Shown here: positions 1 through 10,869 of the stretch, one piece after another
Layout of the letters: the number at the start of each line of letters is the position of its first letter
How positions within the stretch are numbered: the stretch's first letter is position 1
Source of the DNA: Marisa cornuarietis
Lineage: Eukaryota > Mollusca > Gastropoda > Architaenioglossa > Ampullariidae
DNA: 64,000 nt
NCBI GenBank assembly: GCA_004794655.1
Contig: SMMW01000001.1
Span: 20,904,501 to 20,968,500, forward strand
Reading direction: 5' to 3'
Program-made: the position numbers and the translations under genes
The notes under the pieces: model-generated
What the model was told of the DNA's origin: nothing
The model's input: only the letters and a program-made list of their open reading frames with translations
Databases searched by the model: none

Positions 1-43
1 CTGGATAAAATATGTTGTCTATTTGTGTAGAAAATGAAATGAA

Positions 44-82
44 ATGAAATGTGCAGCTGAGAAGTTTTTACTGGTTTTCTTT
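44..82. repeat. 39-bp direct repeat, left copy
   Basis: This stretch, from the last AATGAAATG to GGTTTTCTT, is repeated without change at 2290-2328. It ends exactly where the truncated LINE begins. The 43 bases to its left contain a short (AAATG)n run and do not match the bases to the left of the second copy. Confidence 0.8.
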
Positions 83-1795
83 GTTCAAAAATGCGCTGGT
101 GAGGCCACGCTTGACGTCAATGTGCTGAACAGCTACCGCCTAGTTTCTAACTTGTCTTTTCTCTCTAAGATCATATAGAAAATAGTTTTATGTACAGCTC
201 TGGGCCTACTTACAAGAGCACCATCTTATCCCACAAGCTCAGTCGGCATATAGACCTTTCCACAGCACTGAGACCACTCTTATTAAGGTAACGACAGACA
301 TTATCTGCCCTTGACGGTGGTGATGTTTCTCTGTTAACTCTACTCGACCTATCTGCTGCATTCGACACTATAGACCACTCTCTGCTCCTTCATAGACTCC
401 ACACCCTCTATGGAATTTCTGGACCTGCCCTCTCATGGTTCAACTCCTATCTCACTGATAGGACCCAGACTGTGTTTGTTGACGGTCAAACATCTCACCC
501 TGCTCCACTTCTCTGTGGTGTTCCCCAAGGCTCAGTACTTGGCCCAGTTCTGCTTATCCTGTACACTAAACCACTTTCATCATGTATCCAGTCTCACCAG
601 GTTTCTCATCAATCCTATGCTGATGACACGCAGCTTTACTGTTCCACTCCACCGGCTGAGTCTCACTCTGCTATTAGCTCTCTAGAAGCTTGTATTAGCG
701 ATGTCAAGGGCTGGATGGTAAAAAACAAGCTTAAACTAAACGATGATAAAACGGAAGTCCTCTTGTGCTACAGAAGAAGACATCAACCTTCGCTCGTCAG
801 TCTGCCCAATCACATCAAGGTGGGCAACAGCAACATCACCTTCACGTCATCCGTTAGGAATCTGGGATTTATTGTCACTGCAGACATGACCCTTGATAAA
901 TATGTTACAGCTGTCTGTCAGTCTGCCTATTATGATAAACATATTACAGCTGTCTGTCAGTCTGCCTGTTATGATAAACATATTACAGCTGTCTGTCAGT
1001 CTGCTTATTATGAGCTCCATAAGATCAGCACCATCCATCACTTTCTCGCACTACCAACACTCTTGTCTGTGCGTTTGTTCTTTCTCAACTTGACTACTGC
1101 AACTCCTTGCTGGCAGGCTGCCCCTCATCCCTCATTCAGAGACTCCAGAAGGTACAGAACTCCGCTGCATGTCTGGCGCCACGAAACGAGACCATGCCAC
1201 TCCTCTCATTTTCCACACTGGCTACCCATCCCTTCTCGCATTCAGTACAAACTGTGCTGTTTTAATTTCTTTGCTGGCTCCTGCCCTATTTCTGAACTTC
1301 TCTTCCGTTATGTTCTGGCCAGACAACTACGCTCTTCGTCTGATGACCGTATCCTAACTGTTCCTGTCACCAGAACAACATATGGTCACAGGATTTTTGG
1401 CTACTGTGCAGCAAAACAATAGAACTCTCTCCCTTTCCATATCCGCCACCTTCCTACAATTGAATCCTTTAAATCTGCACTGAGAACTTACCTCTTCCTT
1501 GAGCATTACTCCTAACACAGTCCACAATGCTAGTCCTTCTTACGCCCTCTTCCTACTTCTCTACCCATCTTTCTCTGCAGAATCACTATATTCTCTGTTC
1601 CTGTTACTTGGTACCTTTTTGTGTTTTCTTTGTTTTCTGTTTGTCATCAGTACTTTTGTTTATTCTTCCGTCCCTCGTTTTCTATCCATTTAGTCCATGT
1701 CTCTTCCCCGTTTTAAGCGCTAATAGCATGCTCTTTATGTGTGAATATGTGCTATAAAAATCTTCATTTATTTATTTTATTATTATTATTATTAA
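83..1795 (+). mobile_element. CR1/L2-type non-LTR retrotransposon, 5'-truncated and broken (LINE-A copy 1)
   Basis: Decayed copy of the family seen intact at 14962-17383. It starts inside the RT domain (motif AVVRPL region) and runs through GVPQGSVLGP and YADDTQLY to the conserved C-terminus and the 3' UTR. It ends in an (ATT)n tail near 1775-1795. The longest open part is 472-1422. Compared with the intact copy it lacks 16 bases near 113 and 2 bases near 300, both frameshifts. A TGG codon has become TAG at 1420-1422. An in-frame triplication of 13 codons lies at 895-1011. The copy cannot make an active enzyme. The clade is inferred from motifs only. Confidence 0.93.
895..1011 (+). repeat. 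39-bp unit repeated three times inside the RT reading frame
   Basis: Units are 895-933, 934-972 and 973-1011. Each encodes 13 residues of the form DKxxTAVCQSAxY, so the frame is kept. The related LINE at 14962-17383 has only one such unit (DRHVASVCRSAYY) at the same point, so the expansion arose in this copy. Confidence 0.9.
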
Positions 1796-1824
1796 AATGA
1801 CCGATTGACATTTTTCATAGATCC

Positions 1825-2172
1825 TTGCATTGTAATGTATGTGTGTTAATGCAGCCAGCAACAGTCAACTCGAACGCTGTAGCCGCTGTCCTCAATGTCA
1901 AGCAGTTGCAAGTCTTGGAGTGGGGTTTAATGGTCAAAGAGTCCTCTGCACACTCCCAGTTACTGCTGCAGCAGACTGAGGAGAACAGCACCATACCAGT
2001 GTTGTGCAATGGCTGTTCCTTGGATCCAGACTTTCAGCACAGCAATGACGCCATCATGAACTTGACTGTAAAGGAGTTTACTGAGCGTTTGTGCAGTGCC
2101 CTCCCTTTGTGTACCAACATCCGAGTCTTTAGCACTCAAGTTGTTGGCAGAAGGCAAGCTTTGTGCATTTGA
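1825..2172 (+). CDS. Unrecognised ORF, possibly a terminal coding exon
   Basis: An open frame lies between the LINE tail and the second 39-bp repeat. A plausible splice acceptor (TGTTAATGCAG) ends near 1852, after which the frame reads PATVNSNAVAAVLNVKQL and ends with GRRQALCI and a TGA. The composition looks protein-like (mixed polar and hydrophobic, no simple repeats) and unlike the neighbouring retroelements. I do not recognise the family. It could be the last exon of a gene to the left of the window, a stranded exon carried with the LINE, or chance. No convincing polyadenylation signal follows. Confidence 0.3.
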   Translation: MHCNVCVLMQPATVNSNAVAAVLNVKQLQVLEWGLMVKESSAHSQLLLQQTEENSTIPVLCNGCSLDPDFQHSNDAIMNLTVKEFTERLCSALPLCTNIRVFSTQVVGRRQALCI

Positions 2173-2289
2173 GTTCACAGAAAACTGCTGTCCACCGTTA
2201 AAAGCATAAGTGATTTTTCAGTTGGATGGCTTGTTAAACAAGAGAAAGTTTCCCTGTGAGCACACTGCAACAGGATTAAGATTCTCTAG

Positions 2290-2328
2290 AATGAAATGTG
2301 CAGCTGAGAAGTTTTTACTGGTTTTCTT
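2290..2328. repeat. 39-bp direct repeat, right copy
   Basis: Identical to 44-82. The two copies enclose the LINE (83-1795) plus about 500 bases of other sequence. That is the layout expected of a target-site duplication around a LINE that carried 3' flanking DNA, but other origins are possible. Confidence 0.75.
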
Positions 2329-3789
2329 AAATGGACAGGAAAAAGACCTGACATTTTGTTGAATGTGACTAGACTCAGGCTTTTTGGGAATGAGAATGAT
2401 ACAAGCATGCTTGTTATAAGATTTGCTGATAAAAAAAAAATTTAATTTTTTTAATGTCATTGATTAAGCAAGGACAAAATTGTCAGAACAAGAGAAAAAA
2501 ATGCTTTATTCATGTGCTTTGTTCTTATATATTCTTATAGGATACATTTTAAATTCACTTCATTAGAATGATGTTTAAACAATCGTTTTGACTAAAAAAG
2601 GCAGCTGAAAAAGCATTTATTAGGAAGGGTAGAGGTGCAAGTACATTCTTATTAGTAAATTTGAAAATATTATCAATATAGTAAATTTAAAGGTGACTGC
2701 CACTTAAAGGTCCTCCACTAAGATTTAATGCTGAGTACCTCAGTCTTGTGAAAGGGTGAATCCTGCTCAGCTTCCATGTGAAAAACAGTAGGCATACGCA
2801 GTCTTTTTCTGTGCATACCTACTCGTGTTGTGGGTTCTTTAAATCATTTTGGCTTTTTGATGAGGCATGTTTCTTATACTTCAGACTTATCTTGGACAAC
2901 TAGTGAAAGAACATTTTGCTTAAGATTTATGCTTGCATTCCATTTAAGAGCAGAGCTTCCATTAATAACTCATTAAAAATTTTGGACAGGGGGGAGCCCA
3001 CATGCCTAAAAGGCAATAATGTAATTAATAATAATTATTTAATACTTATTATTTATAAGGATTCAGATGCACTTGTGAGATGCATAAAAATGCAGCCATG
3101 CATTATATTTATTATTATTAATCTTACAGTTGCATCCATTGATTGCCAAGACACATTTTCTACATCTTTAAAGCTTTTTGTAACTTTCCAAATGATGTAA
3201 TTTCTCAAATCAGATGTATATTCTACATTAGAAACTGCAGAACTAGTAGTGGAGGAAAGGAAGCGATTTCTCAAAAATCGTTTTCAGTCAGTGGCCTAAT
3301 TCTATTTTCTGTGTCATTATCTGCGTTAACGATCATGAGTTGTAAATTAGCAGTGATTTGAGCTAGAGCTTTTTAGATCCTGAATATTGAAAAAAATAAG
3401 TTGTGAATTTTAAACTTAAGTAGGCTGCTCTCCTTTCTTACTCTGCAGAGCAGGCCACTTTAAAGGAAGAGCAAAACAGGTGTCATTTCACAGAAGTTAA
3501 AAGGAAGGGTTTCCTTGAAATGTTTTGACAACAGTTAAAATTCCATTGATGATTTATACCATCATGTGCAAAATCTTTATATCCAACTTTTGTGTCAAAA
3601 TTTTTTATCAGATTAAAATTATCATACATCGGAGAAGCTTTCAAAGGCGATAACTTTCAAAAGCTTTAAATGGGTGTTATCAAAGCCAGAGTTTCTCTCA
3701 AAATACTGAAAAAAAAAGAAATTGTAAGGTATAAGTGCATCACAAGGCAAGAGTTTGTAGTTCTGCAGTTCACTACAGTTAAACCACTT
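2329..3789. other. Intergenic AT-rich DNA
   Basis: No gene, RNA or mobile element that I can recognise. The short open frames here have no protein-like character. This is the 3' flank of the ASRGL1-like gene; I saw no standard AATAAA on the minus strand close to its stop codon. Confidence 0.5.
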
Positions 3790-6700
3790 TCATAACTTTT
3801 CTTCCATGTGGTGGTCTGGGTCAAGTCCATAGTGCAAGAATCCATCTTTGATCCATGCCCAGGCCATGCGCTCTGTGGTGAACTTTGCAGCTACCTCTCC
3901 ACCTTCCCTGATAACCACCACTCCTCCTGAACCCTGAACCCTCTTGGTCATGTGATCCAGTGCTGTTTGTGATGCTTCCTCTGCATGCATTCCTGTCACC
4001 ATTCACAAACATAGTCGAGTCATTTAGATATTCTAATAGAGCAATGGCATCTGAAACCAAAGCCACACACACAAGCTTGATACCCAAGTGATGTAGCATA
4101 TTCCCCAATGTCAACCCAGCCGTGGAGTGGGTACCTGACTCTACAGAGGTTTCGGTAAGAGCAAGGGAGAGGAGACTGGCACCATCCTTACAAAAGCTGG
4201 CGCCAAGAAGAGTGAGGCCTGTATCGCTTCATTCCCCTTTCACCATATGGTTCACCATATGGTCAAGGGACTACCTTTATATTTTAAAGAGCAGGAAAGA
4301 TAGGATAACCAAAAACAATGACAGTTTGATAGCTTTAGTTCATAAATGCAGAACTTTAATTCCTGAAGAGCACATATTCTGTGTCCAGTGTCCATGTCAT
4401 CTGATGCTTGTTGTTTGGAATGAAGTTGGAGAGTGCAGGAGCAAGTGTTTGTGAGATATCTTTATAATAGTTTGACCCATTGTTAAAAAAAGGACATCTC
4501 AAAATACATGGTAGGACTTGATGTTGCTACACAATCACTGAAAGGCAACCACACTGAGCTGGTTTACCTAAGAGTAAGCAGTTACTCGAGAGTAGATCAC
4601 ATGCATTTCACATAAACAAAAACTACATTGACTTTTTACAGACTAACCTACATCCAAACCCTGGAAGCTTGCACCTGTGCTATGGTACGCTATGATAGCA
4701 TATTGACTATTGCCTTTAATTTTTATGCTTGCCTGCATTCATGAGACTAATGATGTGGTGAGCTAAACATGTTCGGATGATGGCTTCTCCATGACCTGTG
4801 CTGGACACAGCACCCACCTGGCTGTCTGCATAACCACCTGCTCCTGTTGACCATATATAATTGTGCATACATACCGAAAAATAATATCAAACTTTTCCAC
4901 AGCTTTGTAAGAAAAATGCAATCTAGGTTTTCCTTCTGAGCTATCATTCAAGTTCTTAAGAATACACCAAAACAAACAAGAATAATATTGATGCCTGATA
5001 TGATTCACAATTAGCTCATATTAGAGTCAGTTTAGGTATTGAATATTCTATAAAAGGGGACATAATATAGAATCTATGGGAATTTCAGACAAGCTTGCAT
5101 GTTCGGGTAGCCAAAGACAGGAAAGGGGACATAACTCATAGTGTTAAGGTCTATCAAATGGTGTGAAATTATTCTCTTTGTTCTATCATATTCTGCATGA
5201 TTGGCTGCAAAGCAACATGTTACCTATTATGGGTGAGTCGCCCACTCTGCCCGGTCGTTTGGCAGTGATACCACCTGTTGAGGTAGCAAAGGCCGTATTG
5301 CCCGCACTGTCCAGGGCTACAGCACCAACTGTGTCACAGCCATTGTTTAGATCTCTGAATCATACAAGTGTACAAATACATTTCCATGCACATGAAAAAT
5401 CTAATTTGTAAATGATGACTCGTTTCATGCTGGCCATCTACCGCATAATTATGCTATTACATAAACATGGAGTGACATGACGACAGTCATCGCAAGTGGG
5501 GATTGGTGTGGTGAGCACTACCTTAATATATGGATATGCATTGTAATGAAATCTTCAGTTTTCTGTCCATTCTAGCTTACTCCACAATTTACTGAATATC
5601 TTCTGCTTCCTCTTTTATGGGACTTTTATTTTGAAACTTTTACTAATTGGCCTACTCATTCAGTGTTTACTGGGCTGGCTTATTTGCTGTGATATAGGCT
5701 TAGTTGCTGGCTTGCGGTAAAACACCAGTCTCTCCCAACTCCAGCTCCCCATACAGAATGTACTGTTTTTAAAAATAAATAATACCTATTCAAGCATTTT
5801 TCTCCTTTTGGGCATACACGACTTCTTAAAGGTTTTAAAAAAAATACCTATTAGAAAAGAGGTCCACAATGGTGTCACGATACTGCATGTACCGCTGCCA
5901 CTCTTCTCTGGCTGTCTTTGTCACCAACACTTCAGTAGCAACAGTGGGTATTCCCTGTTCAGCTGCAAACTGATTGGCACCCTTGCCAACTAGTAGCACA
6001 TGCTCTGTCTGGGGGAAACAAATATATGACAAAATTTGTGAGTGCGATTGGTTTTACTCTTATGTCGATTTGAACATTAGTTTTGTTGAGAATAAAATGT
6101 CTTTATTAGGGCATTAAATTATCATGGACTTCACTAAGAATTTCTCCCATGATCATTTCCCCCCATCCCCAGAGAAGTGCAAAGATTGAAGATGTTTCAG
6201 AGCCAGGTGACATATGTGCCAATGATTAAAAAAGCTGGATCTGCAACATGGTCTATGATAGTTAAATCATAACCTCAGCTTTTTCAGAAAATAGTTAAAA
6301 TTAACATTGCTTTAGATAAAGAGCCACTGGCCTTCTCCATGACATGACGAGCCAACTGCACAGGGTGTTGAATGTTCTGGACACATGCCACAGCCCCTGC
6401 CTTTAGTGTCTGTCCGTCCATTACCACAGCATCCATCTCCACCTCTCCCGCAGAGTTCAGCACGGACCCTATGCCTGTATTATGTAACAGCTAAAGAAGC
6501 TACAATAACCTTGATCAAAAAGTCTGTGCAAGTGCATCTATGGTTAGACAAACAGGTGGCATGAAAAATATGAAATACAAGCACCTTTAAACTGAGAACG
6601 GAGCACACAAATGTTTGAGTGATGTTTGTAACTTTAGTTCTTGAGATAGCCAACTTTGAAATACTATAAACTGTGATTGCCACTTGTGAAGCTGCATGTA

Positions 6701-6925
6701 CAAAAACATCAATTATACCATCTTACCTGCATCAAAAACTGGATTATCCTCCATCAGAGACACTGCAGCAACCACAGCATCAACAGCTGTTCCTCCCTGC
6801 TGTAAAATTCTAAAACCTTCTTTCGCAGCCAGTTTAACTCCAGCTACACTGGCTTCAGCCACAGTGTTAGGAATGGCCCAAGCCCCCCCATGCACTGCTA
6901 TCACGGGACACTGAATGCTGCTCAT
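3790..6925 (-). CDS. ASRGL1: Isoaspartyl peptidase/L-asparaginase (ASRGL1-like), 6 exons
   Basis: Threonine-type N-terminal-nucleophile hydrolase that cleaves isoaspartyl dipeptides and L-asparagine after self-processing. Exons in coding order, with all phases matching: 6925-6727, 6474-6332, 6008-5848, 5354-5224, 4843-4733, 3992-3790. The product is 315 aa, close to the 308 aa of human ASRGL1. The N-terminal HGG motif is at residues 12-14, followed by [24 protein letters not shown] and GAGGYAD. The expected catalytic threonine is Thr176 in [10 protein letters not shown], where self-cleavage would give alpha and beta chains. Gly67 is followed by Ile where many relatives have Cys or another residue. 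Introns 2 and 5 start with GC rather than GT. Start chosen at 6925 because HGG follows at the usual distance. No signal peptide is seen, so a cytosolic enzyme is likely. Confidence 0.95.
5665..5735 (+). mobile_element. SINE 3'-domain fragment
   Basis: Matches the tail of the fuller SINE at 12516-12693: a TGATATAG-GCTTAGTTGCTGGC core followed by GTAAAACACCA. It lies in intron 3 of the ASRGL1-like gene, opposite to the gene's strand. The tRNA-like head is missing. Confidence 0.7.
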
Positions 6926-7059
6926 ACTCCCTTGGTGTTTTGCAGCACTTTCCAGTACTAGCAACCCAACTCTCAGTAACAGCTGCTGCACGGCCCACTT
7001 TCGCTATTTCTTTCAGCCAGTTTCTCCAACTGTTAGCTGCTAAGCATCCTTTTGTTAAC

Positions 7060-8032
7060 TGCTGTATCGATTAATCGGTTTAAGCACTGAAAAACAAAGC
7101 TTAAAATGGTCAAAAATACACAATCTTCAGTATATGATCATAAGTCCACATTGTTTTAAATGGCTCTCATGACCCATGCTTGTAATAAAATCTTTGTTGT
7201 TTCCATGCATCTTGTGCTAGGTTTCCTCGCCTGCCAAAAAATCTCAAATATTAACAAATCTATTTAATTCAATGTAGCACTGTTGGATGTGTTCTACTAA
7301 AATTAAACATGCAAGATACTTCATTCTTCTTTTGTATTTTCTCTGAAAGTTGAAAAGTGATGTGGTAGGCATTGTAATGTTGGAGTGTTTACTTCTGCAC
7401 TCCAGAAATGAATAATTGGTTATTTTAAAAATACAACTTGACCCCAGCCATGGATATTCAAAAGCAATTACAAAATGTATATCATGTTTTCTGGCAGTTC
7501 TTTGCACAATGAAAAATCCCAACTCACCGAATAGATTCTTTCTCACTGCTTATGCATACAGAAGAAACACTATTTACTAAGACACAACTAACATTGACCT
7601 GCAGATCAGGGCATTTACCTCTCTACAGACTTACCCCTAAAGTTTATGAAAATATCACCATTTCTATCTTTGACAAATCTTAATGTCAGATCTAGTTTAA
7701 CCATGTCATTATCTACTGACGTCTATAAAGTTTGCAGTATTACAGATTTTGACCAAAAGTTAACATATCCTTACTTGAGAGTGGCAAGAATGGAGATTAT
7801 TTTCAACTGGTACAGTAAGTGAAACTGTAATTTTTCCTGTTGGTACATGTGCACTTTCATATCTTAGTAGGACTTTGCTTTTTAAAGTGCATGGTCATAC
7901 TTAACACTATGGTACACATGAATGGTAATCTGCCCTATTTTCACTGGAAACAGCTTATGACTGGTTGTAACAATCACATTTATCTCATCGAGTTCATGTG
8001 GACCGGTCTAAAGACACCATTCCTTACACTGA
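7060..8032. other. Intergenic DNA 5' of the ASRGL1-like gene
   Basis: No convincing coding sequence. The promoter of the minus-strand ASRGL1-like gene should lie at the left end (about 6930-7100), but no TATA box or initiator stands out. Confidence 0.4.
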
Positions 8033-8036
8033 TGTA

Positions 8037-9130
8037 GACAATGACAATGACCAACTTTATTTATCCCAGTGGGCAATTTGAATGTGGGCATGTGCTCTAG
8101 TTCAACAGTGAGTGGCAAAAACAAAAACAAAACATGTATCTCTATATAGATTTAAAAAAAAAAAAAAAAAAAAAAACTTACAGGGAAATCAAGTATACAC
8201 ATACAACATCACACACGCGCACACACACCACTGACAGCTCATCTAACATTAAGCAGCTGGACTGCAGATGGCACAAATGATTTTAGGTGTCTGTTACTCT
8301 TACATATAGGCATGGCATAACGTTTACCTGAGCTTAATAATAAAAATTCTTTTGTTAATACATGATCAGGTAATGATAAAATGCATGAGGCTTTCCGTAC
8401 TATTTGCTGGTTACAAAAAGAGGCTAAATCCCTCTGTCTGATACCAATTATCTTAGAGCAGATGTTAACAACACTGTTCAGACTATTCCTATCATGGACA
8501 GAGAGATTGCGAAACCAGCAGACAAATGAGAAAGATAGAAGACTCTCAATGAATGACTGGTAAAAACGGCCTAATATTACTTGACTAACTGAAAAACTCT
8601 TTAATTTATGCAAAAGATACATTCTTTGTTGGCCACGCTTAACAATGTGTTCGGTGTTTAAGTTCCATTTGAGCTGGCTATCAAAAATAGTTCCCAGATA
8701 CCTGAAGGAGTTAACAACTTCAACAGGTTTACTATGAATCACACTGGGAATAACAAAATCCTCTTTGATCTTCCTAAAGTCTATAACTATTTCTTTAGTC
8801 TTATCTACATTCAACTCTTAAAAGTTATCATCACACCACTGTACAAAATTCGTTAAGGCATTGCCATGATCTGTTGTGTGTTCCTGTAAAAGAGTCAACA
8901 ATGCAGTGTCATCAGAGAACTTGATGAGGTAGCTATTCTCCTCCATGCTTCTGCAGCTGTCAGTGTACATGATAAATAACAAGGGTGACAGACAACAACC
9001 CTGTGGGGAGCCAGTGCTTGTAAAAACTGTGTCAGAATATTTACTATTAACATAAACCCTCTGCTGTCTACAAGTCAAAAAATCCACTATCCATAAACCC
9101 AGTTGATGTGGCAGGTCAAAATCAAAACAT
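8037..9130 (-). mobile_element. Rex1/Babar-like non-LTR retrotransposon, 5'-truncated, one nonsense codon
   Basis: Reverse-transcriptase C-terminal half on the minus strand. From 9087 down it reads SPQGCCLSPLLF, then FSDDTALL (the catalytic F/YxDD box), then NVDKTKEIVIDFRK, then FRYLGTIFDSQLKWN, then the thumb region ending at 8239. The frame is continuous except for a TAA at 8820-8818 inside the expected DDNFLELNVDK, where TTA (Leu) has become TAA. The 3' UTR contains a T-run (8154-8176 as A on the plus strand). The element ends with GGGATAAATAAAGTT and short ATTGTC repeats, a typical tail for this group. Clade placement is from memory of motif patterns. Confidence 0.88.
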
Positions 9131-9784
9131 GTTAGACACTCAAGCCCACATGGTAGCTGTGCTTAAGAATTGGGTGTGCCTAAGTTTCTATTAATTCATT
9201 AATCGTTTACTTAAAACTTTGGCAAACTTAGTCTACGTAAAGAGATCTCTCTATATCACTTTTTTGAATAATATGGACAGCCAAAATAATAAAGTTTGCA
9301 ATCATGAAATGCCTAATTCCTACAGATTAAGAAGAGGTTAGTGTTTCGCATCTGCGAGCAGTCAGTAGATTTGAAAACTATAAAGTGCAATAGTGTTCTG
9401 CAAGCTAAGATAGTTTGTAACCCACCACTTGATATCTGAATAGCCAAACTCTCTGTAACATCAATCCCAGCCTTTCATTCCTTCAGTCATCAGTATTTAT
9501 TGAATGTGTGTATGTGTGCATGTAACAGAAAATGTGTGTGTGCACATATGCATAAAGGGAAGTACATTCAAAAAAATAACACCACACATACATGAGATCT
9601 TATCTTGAAATCAAGGTATTACCAAGGTGTCATCATTTTTCACACATTGAAAACTGTACAAATGCAGCTAGTGCATTTTATCTTGTCACAATTTCTCACT
9701 CATACAAAGCAGAGATTTGTTGTTTTGACAACAATATTCCTGTCATACTAAGATAAACATTTCCATAATTATTGTAAGCATTTT
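9131..9784. other. Intergenic spacer
   Basis: Nothing coding seen. It holds a short TG-rich stretch near 9500-9545. Confidence 0.4.
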
Positions 9785-10720
9785 ATGATCAAAGTTTTGA
9801 CAGATCAAGGGAGTCAATGTCAGGCTTCTTCTAGCGGCCCCACTCAACTGGAGTCGGTCCTGGAGGTCCGAATTAGCAGTCTTGTCAATAATACCTCGGA
9901 AACTGCCACCCACACAGACTGTTTTGAAACAGCCATGCATTTAGCTCTTTCATCCACCTTCAGAGAACCTGAACCTTCACGCCTGGGTCTTATGAGGGGT
10001 GCCATCAGAAGTAGACATTTCTCTAGTGAAGTGGTGGCACGCATCGCTGCAGCTAGAAGGTCCTTCACTTTAAGAGGTATATGAGGTCAAGTGGAGGGAT
10101 TTTGAAAAGTAAAGGTTTAGTAAGGGACTGGATCTTTCAGATACGTCCCCTGCGAAAGTGACAGATTTTTTTCAATGGCTTTTAAGCCCTTATCCTGGGC
10201 TCCTTTTAAATACCTGACCTGGAAGACACACGCTTCGGCGACTAGTGTCCAAGATTCATGCTCTGTCCTCGTATCTGGCTTGTCTGCAGTTTCAGGGAGA
10301 TGGTTCCATCTCCCCTCTGACCCATCCTGGTTTCTTGGCTAAGAATTGACTCCCAGCACAGGTTCAGGAAGTTACACTGCTCCCACTTCCAAGGTCATGC
10401 CTTAAATGAAATATATTTCAGCACAACCTATTGTGGCCTACATCAAAGCAGTTATTAAGGCAGCTTATGTAGCATTTTCTCTGAAAATGGCGTCTCTAGT
10501 TTGTGCCAGAGCATATGAGGTTTGAGCTGTTGCCACTAGTCTAGCCTTTCCAAGAAATGTAGCCCTGAAAGATGTTATTCAGGCAACAGACTGCAATTCC
10601 AACTTGACATTTGCCAGGTTATCCCTGCAGGACCTTGAAGCCCATTGTGACTCCTTGGATGCAGTCGGCTACATCTCGGCAGTACAGCATGTGGCATGCA
10701 TGGCAGGCGGTCAGAAGACA
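9785..10720 (+). mobile_element. Decayed DIRS-type retroelement: tyrosine-recombinase region
   Basis: Reading the plus strand across several frames gives the order typical of DIRS-like tyrosine recombinases: a conserved WAPFKYLTW-like stretch, then VSKIHALSSYLACLQF, then GDGSISPLTHPGFLAKN, then AYIKAVIKAAYVAFSL, then ARAYEV-stop-AVATSLAF, then TFARLSLQDLE. The codon for the conserved arginine of the HEVRAxATS motif is TGA, as CGA decay would give. The tyrosine-nucleophile position (usually FYLRD) reads LSLQD. Many stops and frame changes make it a dead copy. I did not find the inverted terminal repeats or the internal complementary region. Confidence 0.78.
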
Positions 10721-10869
10721 GCCTTGCAATAGATCAGTCAAGGCGGCCTCACAGTATACAGCCTGGCTGGATCTGGGACATGTCAGTCCTGTTTGTTTCA
10801 CTTTGGGTGTCAGTAGGTTTCTTCCATGGTGGGCTATCACTAACTCCTCCTGTTAGTTATTCTGACCTC

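Noticed and set aside
5163..5411. Plus-strand ORF over ASRGL1 exon 4
   Set aside because: It is the antisense shadow of the real exon 5354-5224.
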